This document shows, one piece after another, positions 1 through 9,257 of a stretch of 47,649 nucleotides of DNA. Below the pieces are notes generated by a model. It made no database searches. It saw only the letters and a list, made by a program, of their open reading frames with translations, and had not been told where the DNA came from. This DNA comes from Myxococcales bacterium (GTDB lineage Bacteria; Myxococcota; Myxococcia; Myxococcales; Myxococcaceae), in assembly GCA_030681895.1 (NCBI GenBank), contig JAUXRI010000094.1, positions 1 to 47,649 of the forward strand, written 5' to 3'. Each line of letters begins with the position of its first letter. Position 1 is the first letter of the stretch. Position numbers and translations under genes: made by a program.

Positions 1-1559
1 CGGCTGAGTTCATCGAAGAGCTGCGCCAGTTCGGGCTCTTCTCGCTCGTCATTCCGGAAGCGCACGGTGGCATGGCGTTGTCGGCGACGGCGTACTCGCG
101 CACGTTGCAGGAGATCGCGAAGTACGACGGCAGCGTGGCGGTGACGGTCGGCGCGCACTCGTCGATCGGCATGCGCGGGTTGCTCCTGTTCGGCACCGAC
201 GAGCAGAAGGCGAAGTACATGCCGAAGCTCGCGACCGGCGAGATGATCGCGGCGTTCTGTCTCACCGAGCCCGGCGCCGGCAGCGACGCGGCGAGCATCA
301 AGACGACGGCCGTGAAGGACGGCGACGACTGGGTGCTCAACGGCAACAAGCTGTGGATTACGAATGGCGGCATCGCGCAGTTCTTCACGGTGTTCGCGAA
401 GACAGGCGGCCAGGCCGACCGCGGCAACATGACGGCGTTCATCGTCACCCGCGACATGCCGGGCGTCTCCATCGGGCCGCACGAAGACAAGATGGGCATT
501 CGCGCGTCGTCGACGACGACGGTGCACTTCGACAACGTGCGCGTGCCGGCGTCGATGGTGATGGGCGAGGTCGGCAAGGGCTTCAAGGTGGCGATGAAGA
601 TCCTCAACTCGGGCCGCACGGGCCTGGGCGGCGGCGTCGTCGGCGGCATGAAGAAACTGATCGCTCTCTCGACGGTGCAAGCAAAGGAGCGCGTGCAGTT
701 CGGCAAGCCCATCGCCGAGTTCGGCCTGGTGAAGCAGAAGATCGGCCAGATGGTCGTCGACTGCTACGCGACCGAGTCGGCGGTGAACCTGGTGAACGAG
801 CTCATCGACTCCGGCAGCCAGGAGTACGCGGTCGAGGCGGCCATCGCGAAGGTGTTCGGGAGCGAGGCGATGTGGCGTTCGGTCGACGAGGCGCTGCAGA
901 TCGCCGGCGGCAACGGGTTCATGCGGGAGTTCCCGTACGAGCGCATGCTCCGCGACTCGCGCATCAACCGTATCTACGAGGGCGCGAACGAGATTCTGCG
1001 GTTGTTCATCGCGCTGACGGCAATGAACGAGGTGGGCAGTGAGCTGAAGGAGCTCGCCGACTCGCTCAAGGGCATCTTCAACAACCCCATCAAGGGCTTC
1101 GGCGTGTTGTCGGAGTACGCGCTGCGCCGGGCGTCGATGGCGACGACGTCGGTCAAGCGCGAGAAGACGAAGTTCACCAAGCTGCAGCCCGCGCTCGAGA
1201 AGAACCAGCTCGTGTTCGAGGAGCTGACGCGCGAGCTCGCCGGAGCGGTGGACAAGGTGCTCCGCAAGCACGGGAAGAACATCATCGGAAAGCAGTTCGC
1301 CAGTAAGCGATTGGCGGACATCATGATTGATCTGTGGGTGCTCGCGGCGACGATGTCGCGCGTGTCGACGGCGCTGCAGGAGAAGGGCGCGACGGCCGTG
1401 ACGAAGGAGCTCGAGATTCTCGAGGTGCTGACGGGTCAGGTGCGGGACCGGGCGCGCGCGAACATCGCGAAGATTGATGACAATGATGACGAGCTCATCA
1501 AGTCGCTCGCGGATGATGCGTTGGATCGCGAGAGCTTCCGCTGGGACAACGTCGACTGA
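1..1559 (+). CDS. Acyl-CoA dehydrogenase, 5' end outside window
   Basis: This is a flavoprotein that introduces the alpha,beta double bond in acyl-CoA in the first step of beta-oxidation. The frame is open from base 3 with no start, so the N-terminus lies upstream; the internal ATG at 72 is not the start because the family sequence (FGLFSLVIPEAHGG) already precedes it. Visible signatures are AFCLTEPGAGSDA and LWITNGG of the FAD/substrate middle domain, then the C-terminal helical domain with IYEGANEILR, whose Glu (codon 978-980) matches the catalytic base. About 160 residues follow that motif, more than in short-chain enzymes and like the very-long-chain/ACAD9 type. Long-chain preference is inferred from that extension only. 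The gene ends 10 bases from the stop of the convergent gene. Confidence 0.95.
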   Translation, partial: AEFIEELRQFGLFSLVIPEAHGGMALSATAYSRTLQEIAKYDGSVAVTVGAHSSIGMRGLLLFGTDEQKAKYMPKLATGEMIAAFCLTEPGAGSDAASIKTTAVKDGDDWVLNGNKLWITNGGIAQFFTVFAKTGGQADRGNMTAFIVTRDMPGVSIGPHEDKMGIRASSTTTVHFDNVRVPASMVMGEVGKGFKVAMKILNSGRTGLGGGVVGGMKKLIALSTVQAKERVQFGKPIAEFGLVKQKIGQMVVDCYATESAVNLVNELIDSGSQEYAVEAAIAKVFGSEAMWRSVDEALQIAGGNGFMREFPYERMLRDSRINRIYEGANEILRLFIALTAMNEVGSELKELADSLKGIFNNPIKGFGVLSEYALRRASMATTSVKREKTKFTKLQPALEKNQLVFEELTRELAGAVDKVLRKHGKNIIGKQFASKRLADIMIDLWVLAATMSRVSTALQEKGATAVTKELEILEVLTGQVRDRARANIAKIDDNDDELIKSLADDALDRESFRWDNVD

Positions 1560-1569
1560 ACTGAGTCGC

Positions 1570-2088
1570 TCAGGGACAGGCGGCCGCTTCCACCCGAGAA
1601 GCGCTCTGCGGCCAATAGACCGCGAGACCGGCGTCTCGATTCGTCGCAATCATGAAGTCCGTGGTGGCCGGGCCTGACGCGCCTGGCGCACGAATCGAGG
1701 CGACCTCCCAGCCGGCGCTGCGAAGGTCGGCGCAACAGGCGACACTCCGATCCGGGAGCGGCCAGCCGTCGACCCTCGGCGTGTCCATGTGAAGTCGGCA
1801 CCCGTCCAGTGGAAGTGGTTGGCCGCCGGCATCCCAGCTCTCGCGTCCAATGCGAAAGAAGCCCCAGCGCATGTTCGTGTCCAAGTCATGCACTTCATGG
1901 ATGTCGACCGCAGTTGTGGGCACGAAGGCAGGGAGCCATTCTCGGGCCTTCGACTTCTGCGCAGATTCAAAGTCTGGATAGACGACGACAGAGATCATGT
2001 TCCTGGAGAGCTCTGCAGAAACGAGCAGCGCGCCGGCGAGCCCGAGGGCCAGCGCAAGACCAGCTGCAATCTTCGACCTAAGAGTCAT
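1570..2088 (-). CDS. Hypothetical membrane-anchored or secreted protein, YbbD-like motif
   Basis: Predicted protein of 172 residues. Residues 7-25 form a hydrophobic segment after a short basic start, either an uncleaved signal anchor or a signal peptide. The middle holds WLPAFVPTTAVDIHEVHDLD followed by TNMRWGFF, a pattern I associate with YbbD-like small exported proteins of unknown function (IP..A..I.E.HD.DTN). Several cysteines lie in the second half (GCRLH, ACCADL). The start ATG has GAAGG about 12 bases upstream. It runs in the same direction as the next leftward gene, 48 bases away. Base composition is lower in GC than the flanking genes. No function can be assigned. Confidence 0.7.
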   Translation of the reverse strand: MTLRSKIAAGLALALGLAGALLVSAELSRNMISVVVYPDFESAQKSKAREWLPAFVPTTAVDIHEVHDLDTNMRWGFFRIGRESWDAGGQPLPLDGCRLHMDTPRVDGWPLPDRSVACCADLRSAGWEVASIRAPGASGPATTDFMIATNRDAGLAVYWPQSASRVEAAACP

Positions 2089-2136
2089 CAGCCAAGAACC
2101 TTCACGCCGAGGGTTTGAACAGTTCCCATCGTCTGG

Positions 2137-2754
2137 CTACTCCGGCCGTGCGCGGTCGCGAAGTGTGGCCAGTCGTCGAACCAGGTTTGCTGGCAGATGA
2201 GGTAACGCTGGCGGCTCGGGAAGTGAGCTGGGCGCCGTGAGCGAGTTCCTCAACGCCGCAAACAGGTGCGTGATCGACCACTGGTTCGAGCGGTCGAGAT
2301 CGAGCACCGCAGCATCGAGGACTCCCGACACCCGCAATGAAGCGGTCGCCCCGAGTTCAGACTTGAACTGGCGCGTACCGGTGGCCAACAACGCCAACGA
2401 ATGCGTGAAGTTCCGCTCGTCATCGTCGACGGCACGGACCGAGAACTCGCGCCAGGCGATGTCTTCTGCGTTCAAGCAGAACAGGCACGCCTCGACGCAA
2501 CGTCGCGTGGAAGCGGTGTCCGCGACGGCTCGAAGCGCCCCGAGGAGCCTGGAGATTGGAGGAGAAGCAAGCGTGACTGGCGACCACTGAAGGATCTCAG
2601 AGAGGATCTCGACGGTGACGATCTGAAACGTCTCCTCGTCCTCGATCATCACGGCCCACTGAGCGGCAACGGTCGCGAGGGCACCGCTGAACGTGTCCTG
2701 CAGGAGCTTCAGGAACTCGTGTGCCCAGCCCTCGATGTCTGCAGCGATCGTCAT
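2137..2754 (-). CDS. Hypothetical protein, unknown family
   Basis: This is a 205-residue soluble-looking protein with no signal peptide or membrane segment. I chose the ATG at 2754 because GGGAGG lies 10 bases upstream; the open frame continues to 2988 but that extension runs into the desaturase gene on the other strand and is low-complexity. The protein is mostly helical in appearance, with two nearby cysteines in RRCVEACLFCLNAED and a Pro/Leu-rich tail. I recognise no domain. Codon third positions are less GC-biased than in neighbours, as in the adjacent leftward gene. The two may be a short operon; their role is unknown. Confidence 0.65.
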   Translation of the reverse strand: MTIAADIEGWAHEFLKLLQDTFSGALATVAAQWAVMIEDEETFQIVTVEILSEILQWSPVTLASPPISRLLGALRAVADTASTRRCVEACLFCLNAEDIAWREFSVRAVDDDERNFTHSLALLATGTRQFKSELGATASLRVSGVLDAAVLDLDRSNQWSITHLFAALRNSLTAPSSLPEPPALPHLPANLVRRLATLRDRARPE

Positions 2755-2878
2755 CACCCTCAAGCCTCCCTTTCCGATGGTTGATCCGGCGCAACCAACC
2801 GCCCGTATCACTTCGCCTTTTACCTGCCCGCCCGGCGCTTGGGTTCTTCCGGCCCCCTGTGCTAGCCGACACCCCATC

Positions 2879-3904
2879 ATGACGACCGCCACTGCCATGG
2901 AGCCCGCTCCCCCTGCTGCTGCCGCCACCGGCCGCCGCACCGAGAAAGAGCTCCTGCTGCACTCGCGCGAGTACACCGCCGAGAGCACTGCCCGCTCCTG
3001 GGGCTACACCTTCACCACCTTCCTCATCCTCGGTGGCCTCGTCGCCGCGGCCGCGCTGCTCCCCGAGTGGTGGATGCGCCTGCCCTTCTCCATCCTCGCG
3101 GGCCTCACCGCCGTGCGCGCGTTCTGCCTGTTCCACGACTTCCAGCACGGCGCGATCCTCCGCCAGTCGAAGCCGGCCGAGCTGCTCTTCTTCATCTTCG
3201 GAGAGTTCATCCTCACCCCGCCGTCCGTCTGGCGCGAGACGCACAACTACCACCACCAGCACACCGCCAAGCTCATCGGCTCGCACATCGGCAGCTACCC
3301 GATGCTCACGCCGGCCATGTACGCGGGCCTCACGCCGGCCCAGAAGTTCATGTACCGCCTCGTGCGCCACCCGCTGAACATGGTCTTCGCCATCTTCACC
3401 GTCTTCGGCATCGGCATGTGTCTCAAGCCGTTCCTGCGCGCTCCGACGAAGCACTGGGGTGGCCTGCTCTCACTCGTGCTCGTGACCAGCCTCGGCGTCT
3501 TCGCCGGCATGACGGGCCACCTCGACGCGTACGTCTTCGGTTGGTTCATCCCCATGGCTGTCGCCGCGTCGTCGGGCGCGTACCTCTTCTACGCTCAGCA
3601 CAACTTCCCCGGCATGCAGGTCGCCGACCGCAGCACGTGGACGTTCTCGGGCGCCGCGCTCGACTCGTCGAGCTACATGAAGATGGGCGCCTTCATGAAC
3701 TGGATGACGGCGAACATCGGCTTCCACCACGTGCACCACCTCAACGCGACCATCCCCTTCTATCGGCTCCCCGAGGCGATGGCCGGCATCCCCGAGCTGC
3801 AGCACCCGGGCGTCACCAGCTGGTCGCCGAGCGACATCGCGAAGGCCCTCGAGCTCAAGCTCTGGGACCCCGAGAAGCACGAGCTGGTCGGGTACCCCCG
3901 CTGA
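2879..3904 (+). CDS. Membrane fatty acid desaturase
   Basis: A 341-residue integral membrane di-iron desaturase that would insert a double bond into membrane lipid acyl chains using O2 and an electron donor. Three His boxes are present: HDFQH at 86-90, HNYHH at 122-126 and HHVHH at 283-287, the spacing of the DesA/FAD2-type acyl-lipid desaturases. Hydrophobic stretches between boxes (roughly 46-64, 68-84, 170-185, 195-240) fit four or more membrane passes. I place the start at ATG 2879; a second ATG lies six codons on, and the longer open frame upstream is not family-like. It starts 124 bases from the divergent gene and is followed after 34 bases by rsgA. Regioselectivity cannot be read from sequence. 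Confidence 0.92.
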   Translation: MTTATAMEPAPPAAAATGRRTEKELLLHSREYTAESTARSWGYTFTTFLILGGLVAAAALLPEWWMRLPFSILAGLTAVRAFCLFHDFQHGAILRQSKPAELLFFIFGEFILTPPSVWRETHNYHHQHTAKLIGSHIGSYPMLTPAMYAGLTPAQKFMYRLVRHPLNMVFAIFTVFGIGMCLKPFLRAPTKHWGGLLSLVLVTSLGVFAGMTGHLDAYVFGWFIPMAVAASSGAYLFYAQHNFPGMQVADRSTWTFSGAALDSSSYMKMGAFMNWMTANIGFHHVHHLNATIPFYRLPEAMAGIPELQHPGVTSWSPSDIAKALELKLWDPEKHELVGYPR

Positions 3905-3938
3905 CGTCAGCTCGTCACACCTGTTCCGTCAGGCCCGC

Positions 3939-4988
3939 ATGACGGACGGCGATTGGAAGACCCGGCTCGGCTGGGGCCCCGACTTCGAGGCTTCACTCGC
4001 GCCCTACGCGCTCAAAGGCCTCGAGCCCGCGCGCGTCATTCTCGTCTACCGCAAACAGCTGCGCGTCGTATCTCGCCGCGGAGAACACTGGGCCCGCACC
4101 GGTGGCCGCATTCTGCACCGGGCGCAGAGCCAGGAAGATCACCCCGCCGTCGGAGACTGGGTCGCCGCTCGCATTCCCGATGAAGGTGAAGCGCTCGTGC
4201 ACGCGCTGCTCCCGCGCCGGAGCGCCATCATTCGCAAGGTCGCCGGCAACCAGAACGCGCCGCAGGTCATCGCCGCCAACATCGACTTCCTCATGTTGGT
4301 GATGGGCCTCGACATGGACTTCAGCCCGCGTCGCCTCGAGCGGTACCTGACGCTGAGCTGGGAAAGCAACGCCAAGCCCGTCGTCGTCTTGAACAAGGCC
4401 GACCTCTGTGACGACCTGCCGTTCTTCCTCGAAGAGACGAAGGCCGTGGCTCCCGACGCGCCGATTCACGTCATCAGCGCGCTCAACGCCACCGGCCTCG
4501 ACGACCTGAAGCAATACGTCGGCCCGGGCAAGACGACGGCGTTCCTCGGCAGCTCGGGCGTCGGCAAGTCGACGCTGATCAACCGCATCGTCGGCAGCGA
4601 CATGCAGCGCACCGGTGGTTTGAAAGAAGACGGCAAAGGCAAACACACGACGACGAGCCGTGAGCTCATCGTGCTCCCCACCGGCGGAGCGCTGATCGAC
4701 AACCCCGGCCTGCGCGAGATTCAGCTGTGGGACGCCGACGAAGGGCTCATCAAGGCGTTCGACGACATCGCCGCCATCGGCGCCAACTGCCGCTTCTCGG
4801 ACTGTCGTCACCAGCAGGAGCCCGACTGCGCCGTGCAGGCCGCGCTCGCCGATGGAACGCTGGCAGACGACCGCTACGAGGCGTGGAAGCAGCTCGAACG
4901 AGAGCTCGAGTCGCGGCTGTTGGCGAAGCGGGCAATTCCCGAGACGAAACGTCGAGAGCGCGTCGGGCACGGCAAACGACGCTCCTGA
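3939..4988 (+). CDS. rsgA: Ribosome small subunit-dependent GTPase A
   Basis: RsgA (YjeQ) is a late 30S-subunit assembly factor whose GTPase is stimulated by the ribosome. The 349-residue protein has the circularly permuted GTPase order of this family: G4 NKAD at 152-155, then the P-loop GSSGVGKST from 204 (Lys210), then G3 DNPG at 254-257. Upstream is an OB-fold region (about 30-110). Downstream is the zinc-binding motif C284-x4-C289-x-H291-x5-C297, which has the same spacing as in E. coli RsgA. The C-terminus is basic (KRRERVGHGKRRS), fitting rRNA contact. It lies 34 bases after the desaturase and 27 bases before the FHA regulator. All key motifs are intact. Confidence 0.96.
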   Translation: MTDGDWKTRLGWGPDFEASLAPYALKGLEPARVILVYRKQLRVVSRRGEHWARTGGRILHRAQSQEDHPAVGDWVAARIPDEGEALVHALLPRRSAIIRKVAGNQNAPQVIAANIDFLMLVMGLDMDFSPRRLERYLTLSWESNAKPVVVLNKADLCDDLPFFLEETKAVAPDAPIHVISALNATGLDDLKQYVGPGKTTAFLGSSGVGKSTLINRIVGSDMQRTGGLKEDGKGKHTTTSRELIVLPTGGALIDNPGLREIQLWDADEGLIKAFDDIAAIGANCRFSDCRHQQEPDCAVQAALADGTLADDRYEAWKQLERELESRLLAKRAIPETKRRERVGHGKRRS

Positions 4989-5015
4989 CGAACGCTGCGG
5001 TAGAGTCTTCCGGTC

Positions 5016-6286
<1,271 letters not shown>

Positions 6287-6287
<1 letters not shown>

Positions 6288-8173
6288 TGCCCGTCGCGAC
6301 CCTCATCGACAGCGTCGTTGGTGAGTACCGGGTGCTTCGGCTGCTCGGCGAAGGCGGCATGGGCCAGGTGTTCGAAGCCGTGCACCCGGTCATCGGCAAA
6401 CACGTCGCGGTGAAGGTGCTGCGGCTCGAGCTCGCCCAGGACGAGCGGCTGGTGCGGCGCTTCATCGAAGAAGCGCGCGCCGTCACCGCCATCAGACACC
6501 ACAGCATCGTCGACGTGTTCGGGTTCGGCACGTTGCCTGACGGCCGGCTGTACCTGGTGATGGACCTGCTGGTGGGCGAGTCCTTCTCCGACTACCTGCG
6601 CGCCGAGGGGCGGCTGTCACCGGCGATCGCGCGGAAGTGGTTGCTCGAGCTGCTCGACGCGGTGGCCGCCGCGCATCAGGCCGGCGTCGTTCACCGCGAC
6701 TTGAAGCCGAGCAACCTCTTCCTCGTCGGCGCGACCGGCGAGGAGCGGCTCAAGGTGCTCGACTTCGGCATCTCGCGGCGCGAGCAACGCAGCGAAGAGC
6801 TCACGCGGCCCAACATGCTGCTCGGCAGCCCCGCGTACATCGCGCCGGAACAGATTCGCGGCGAAGCGAGCCAGGCGAGCGACCTCTATTCCATTGGCTG
6901 TATCGCCTTCGCGATGTTGACCGGCCGCACGGTGTTTCGTGGCGAGCTCGTCGACGTGCTGAACCAGCACCTGGTGACGCCTGCGCCAGCGCCCACCACC
7001 GTGGTGCCGACCGTGCCACCGGCCCTCGACGACTTCGTCCTGTCACTGCTCGAGAAGGAGCCGGCTCATCGCCCCGTCTCGGCGCGCGCCGCACGCGAGA
7101 CGCTCGCGACGTTGTCACTCGAAGAGGGGCCGCGTCTGGGCCCGCGCCCGGCTCCGGCGACCGAGCGCATCGCCCTGGCGGGCAGGACGAGCGTGACCGC
7201 GACGGCGGCTCCGATGCAGAGCCGGGTCGAGCCTGAGGGCACGCGCAAGACGTTGACCGCGCCAGACGTCGCCGACCTGGTACGTGTGCCTGCCGTGGCC
7301 GCGCAGCCAGAAGGAGCCCGCAGCACCGCGCCAGACCTGATGCCCGTGGCGAACGACCTCGTCAGGCAGGCGGAGGCCACGCAGGGAGGCTCGGAGAAAC
7401 CGCGGCCCCGCTCGACGGAGATCACGCTCGCGCCAACCGACTTCGTCGAGACGCCCACCAGCACGAACGAGGCCGCGGGGACCACGCTCGGAGACCTGCC
7501 GTCAGTGACGACCGGGCGCAGCCGGCTCATGGTGGGCGCGGCCGTGGTGGCTGCGATCGCCGTCGCAACGGGCTTCGCCGTGTGGACGCCCTCTGAACCC
7601 GTCGCCGAACGATCGTCGAGCGGCACCCTCCCCGCACCGCCTCCGCCAGCCCGGGAGCCGACCACGACTGAGGTCGTCACGACGCCACCGCCATCGCCGT
7701 CGCCGCGCGTGGCGCTCGAGCTCACGCCGGCCGTCGATCCGCCAGCTCCCGAACCCACGACGATCGCAGCGCCTCGCGTCGCGCTGAAACCACCCGCAGA
7801 GCGCACGCCGCCCGTCGAGCCACCAGCGTCTGAACCCACGACGATCGCAGCGCCTCGCGTCGCCGTGAAAGCCCCCGCAGAGCGCACGCCGCCCGTCAGG
7901 CCCGGCCCCCGTCCCGGAGAGCGACCACGCACGACGACTCCCGACGGCCCCGGAGGCGACCGGCTCGCGCGCACCGCCACGCACGCCGAGCTCGAGGCCC
8001 GGCTGGCTCGCGACGAAGCGGCCGTCGCCAGCGGGCGCGCGCGAGGAGGAAAGAACGCGGCGCTGCTCCTCGAAGACGCGCGCGCGACCCTCTCAGCGTC
8101 GCGCTCGGCCGACGAACGCGTGAACCTTCAATCGTTCCTGGACGAGTGGGAGCAGCGCTACTTGCCGCGCTGA
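6287..8173 (+). CDS. Ser/Thr protein kinase with one membrane segment
   Basis: A eukaryotic-like Hanks-type kinase of 628 residues. The catalytic domain (about 13-275) carries GEGGMGQV, the beta-3 Lys43 in VAVKVL, HRDLKPSN with catalytic Asp138, DFG at 159-161 and an activation-segment SPAYIAPEQ, so it looks active. A Thr/Ala/Pro-rich juxtamembrane region follows, then one transmembrane helix (about 414-433) and a Pro-rich extracytoplasmic part containing an 81-base tandem duplication. The C-terminus ends with a charged, helical segment. The ATG shares one base with the stop of the upstream FHA regulator, so the two are probably made together and the regulator is a plausible substrate or reader. 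That link is inference from context. Confidence 0.94.
7737..7898 (+). repeat. Tandem 81-base duplication inside the kinase gene
   Basis: Two adjacent copies (about 7737-7817 and 7818-7898) encode a 27-residue Pro/Ala-rich unit whose core is EPTTIAAPRVA followed by AERTPPV. A 66-base core (7751-7816 and 7832-7897) is almost identical, and the period is a multiple of three, so the frame is kept. It lies in the extracytoplasmic linker and probably varies in copy number among relatives. Confidence 0.85.
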
Positions 8174-8194
8174 ACGCGGTAACCTCTCGCGCAG

Positions 8195-8908
8195 ATGACG
8201 CTGCTTCTGTGCGTGGTGACGACCCTGCTCTCAGCGAGCCCGCAGTGGCTCGTGGTGCCAGCCGACGACGACGCTTCGTCCCGTGCCGGGGCTGACGCGG
8301 TGAGCGCCGCGCTGGTGCGCACCGGGCGGCAGTCGACGGTCGTCGCGGCCGACCATCCCGCCAGCGCCTGCCTTCGCCTCGCGCCAGCCGCGCAGCCCCC
8401 GTGCCTCTCAGCGTTGCGAGCGAAGCTCCTCGTGGTCAGCGGCGCCGCGCTGCGCGAGCGCTTCGCCCTCACCGTCACCGTCGTCGATGCGAGCGGGGCG
8501 AGCCTCGACGAGGCGAGCGACAAGGGCCCGGCCTCGGAAGTCGCAGGGCTCGCGACATCGGCGATCGCCACGCTGTCCAGCCGCCTCACGGCCGTCGAAG
8601 CTTCCGAAACGAGTGCCGCGACGGTGCTTGCTCCCGAGATCACCGGGCCGGCGCGGCGCTCATTCGTCCCCACGCTCATCGGAGGCGCGCTCACCGTCGC
8701 AGCGACCGCAGTCGCCATCGGCCTCACGGTCTCTGGCTCGTCACAGGCTCGCGAGGTCGCGATGCTCCAGCCGGGACAGGTCACGTTCTCTCGCGCCTCG
8801 ATGATGCAGCAGGACGCCAACGGAACCCTCACGGCCGCGCTCCTCACCGGGCTCGGGGCGCTCGTCTTCGGGGTCGTCACTGGCGTGCTCTGGTTCTCCT
8901 CACCATGA
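8195..8908 (+). CDS. Hypothetical exported protein with C-terminal membrane segments
   Basis: A 237-residue protein of unknown function. Residues 1-14 are hydrophobic and may be a signal peptide (MTLLLCVVTTLLSASP). The middle is a soluble domain with two cysteines (ACLRL, PPCLSAL). Two hydrophobic helices lie near the C-terminus, about 165-182 and 214-232, separated by a short polar segment. It begins 22 bases after the kinase gene and overlaps the next gene (ATGA at 8905-8908), so it belongs to the same operon. Small proteins with a soluble domain and a pair of C-terminal helices often sit next to kinases in myxobacteria, but I cannot name a family. Confidence 0.75.
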   Translation: MTLLLCVVTTLLSASPQWLVVPADDDASSRAGADAVSAALVRTGRQSTVVAADHPASACLRLAPAAQPPCLSALRAKLLVVSGAALRERFALTVTVVDASGASLDEASDKGPASEVAGLATSAIATLSSRLTAVEASETSAATVLAPEITGPARRSFVPTLIGGALTVAATAVAIGLTVSGSSQAREVAMLQPGQVTFSRASMMQQDANGTLTAALLTGLGALVFGVVTGVLWFSSP

Positions 8909-9225
8909 GCGCCACCACCCTCGCAGCGCTGGTGGCGATCGCGCTCGCTGGCGCGCCGGCGGAGCAGTCGCCGAAGAAGAAACCCGCGGCCTCGGCGACG
9001 CCCATGAAGGAATTGCAGGCCACGTTGAAGCGGGCGCGCCCCGACCTCGAGCGCTGCGCGAAGGCAGCCGACCCCGAGGCCTGCACCTGCGCGCTGCTGC
9101 GAGGACTCCGCTTTCCGGCCCCGGTCGACAGCGAAACGCTGTCCGTCACCATGCCGCTCTCCGGGAAGACGTTCTTGACGTTCACGCTCGATGCCGCAGG
9201 GCGTGTCGTCGACTGCAGCCGTTGA
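8905..9225 (+). CDS. Small exported protein with a rearranged AgmX/TonB-C-like motif
   Basis: A 106-residue protein with an N-terminal hydrophobic signal (about 4-16) followed by a Lys/Pro linker. The start ATG overlaps the previous stop (ATGA). The rest reads RCAKAADPEACTCALLRGLRFPAP, then LSVTMPLSG, then FLTFTLDAAGRVVDCSR at the very end. FTLDAAGRV and LRGLRFPAP resemble the two halves of the AgmX/PglI or TonB C-terminal domain, but in reversed order compared with the usual arrangement. Four cysteines could pair in the periplasm. The domain assignment is tentative; the gene itself is supported by its overlap, signal peptide and coding bias. Confidence 0.7.
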   Translation: MSATTLAALVAIALAGAPAEQSPKKKPAASATPMKELQATLKRARPDLERCAKAADPEACTCALLRGLRFPAPVDSETLSVTMPLSGKTFLTFTLDAAGRVVDCSR

Positions 9226-9257
9226 ACGAGGGCCAGCGCTCCGTCACGCTGACGGCC

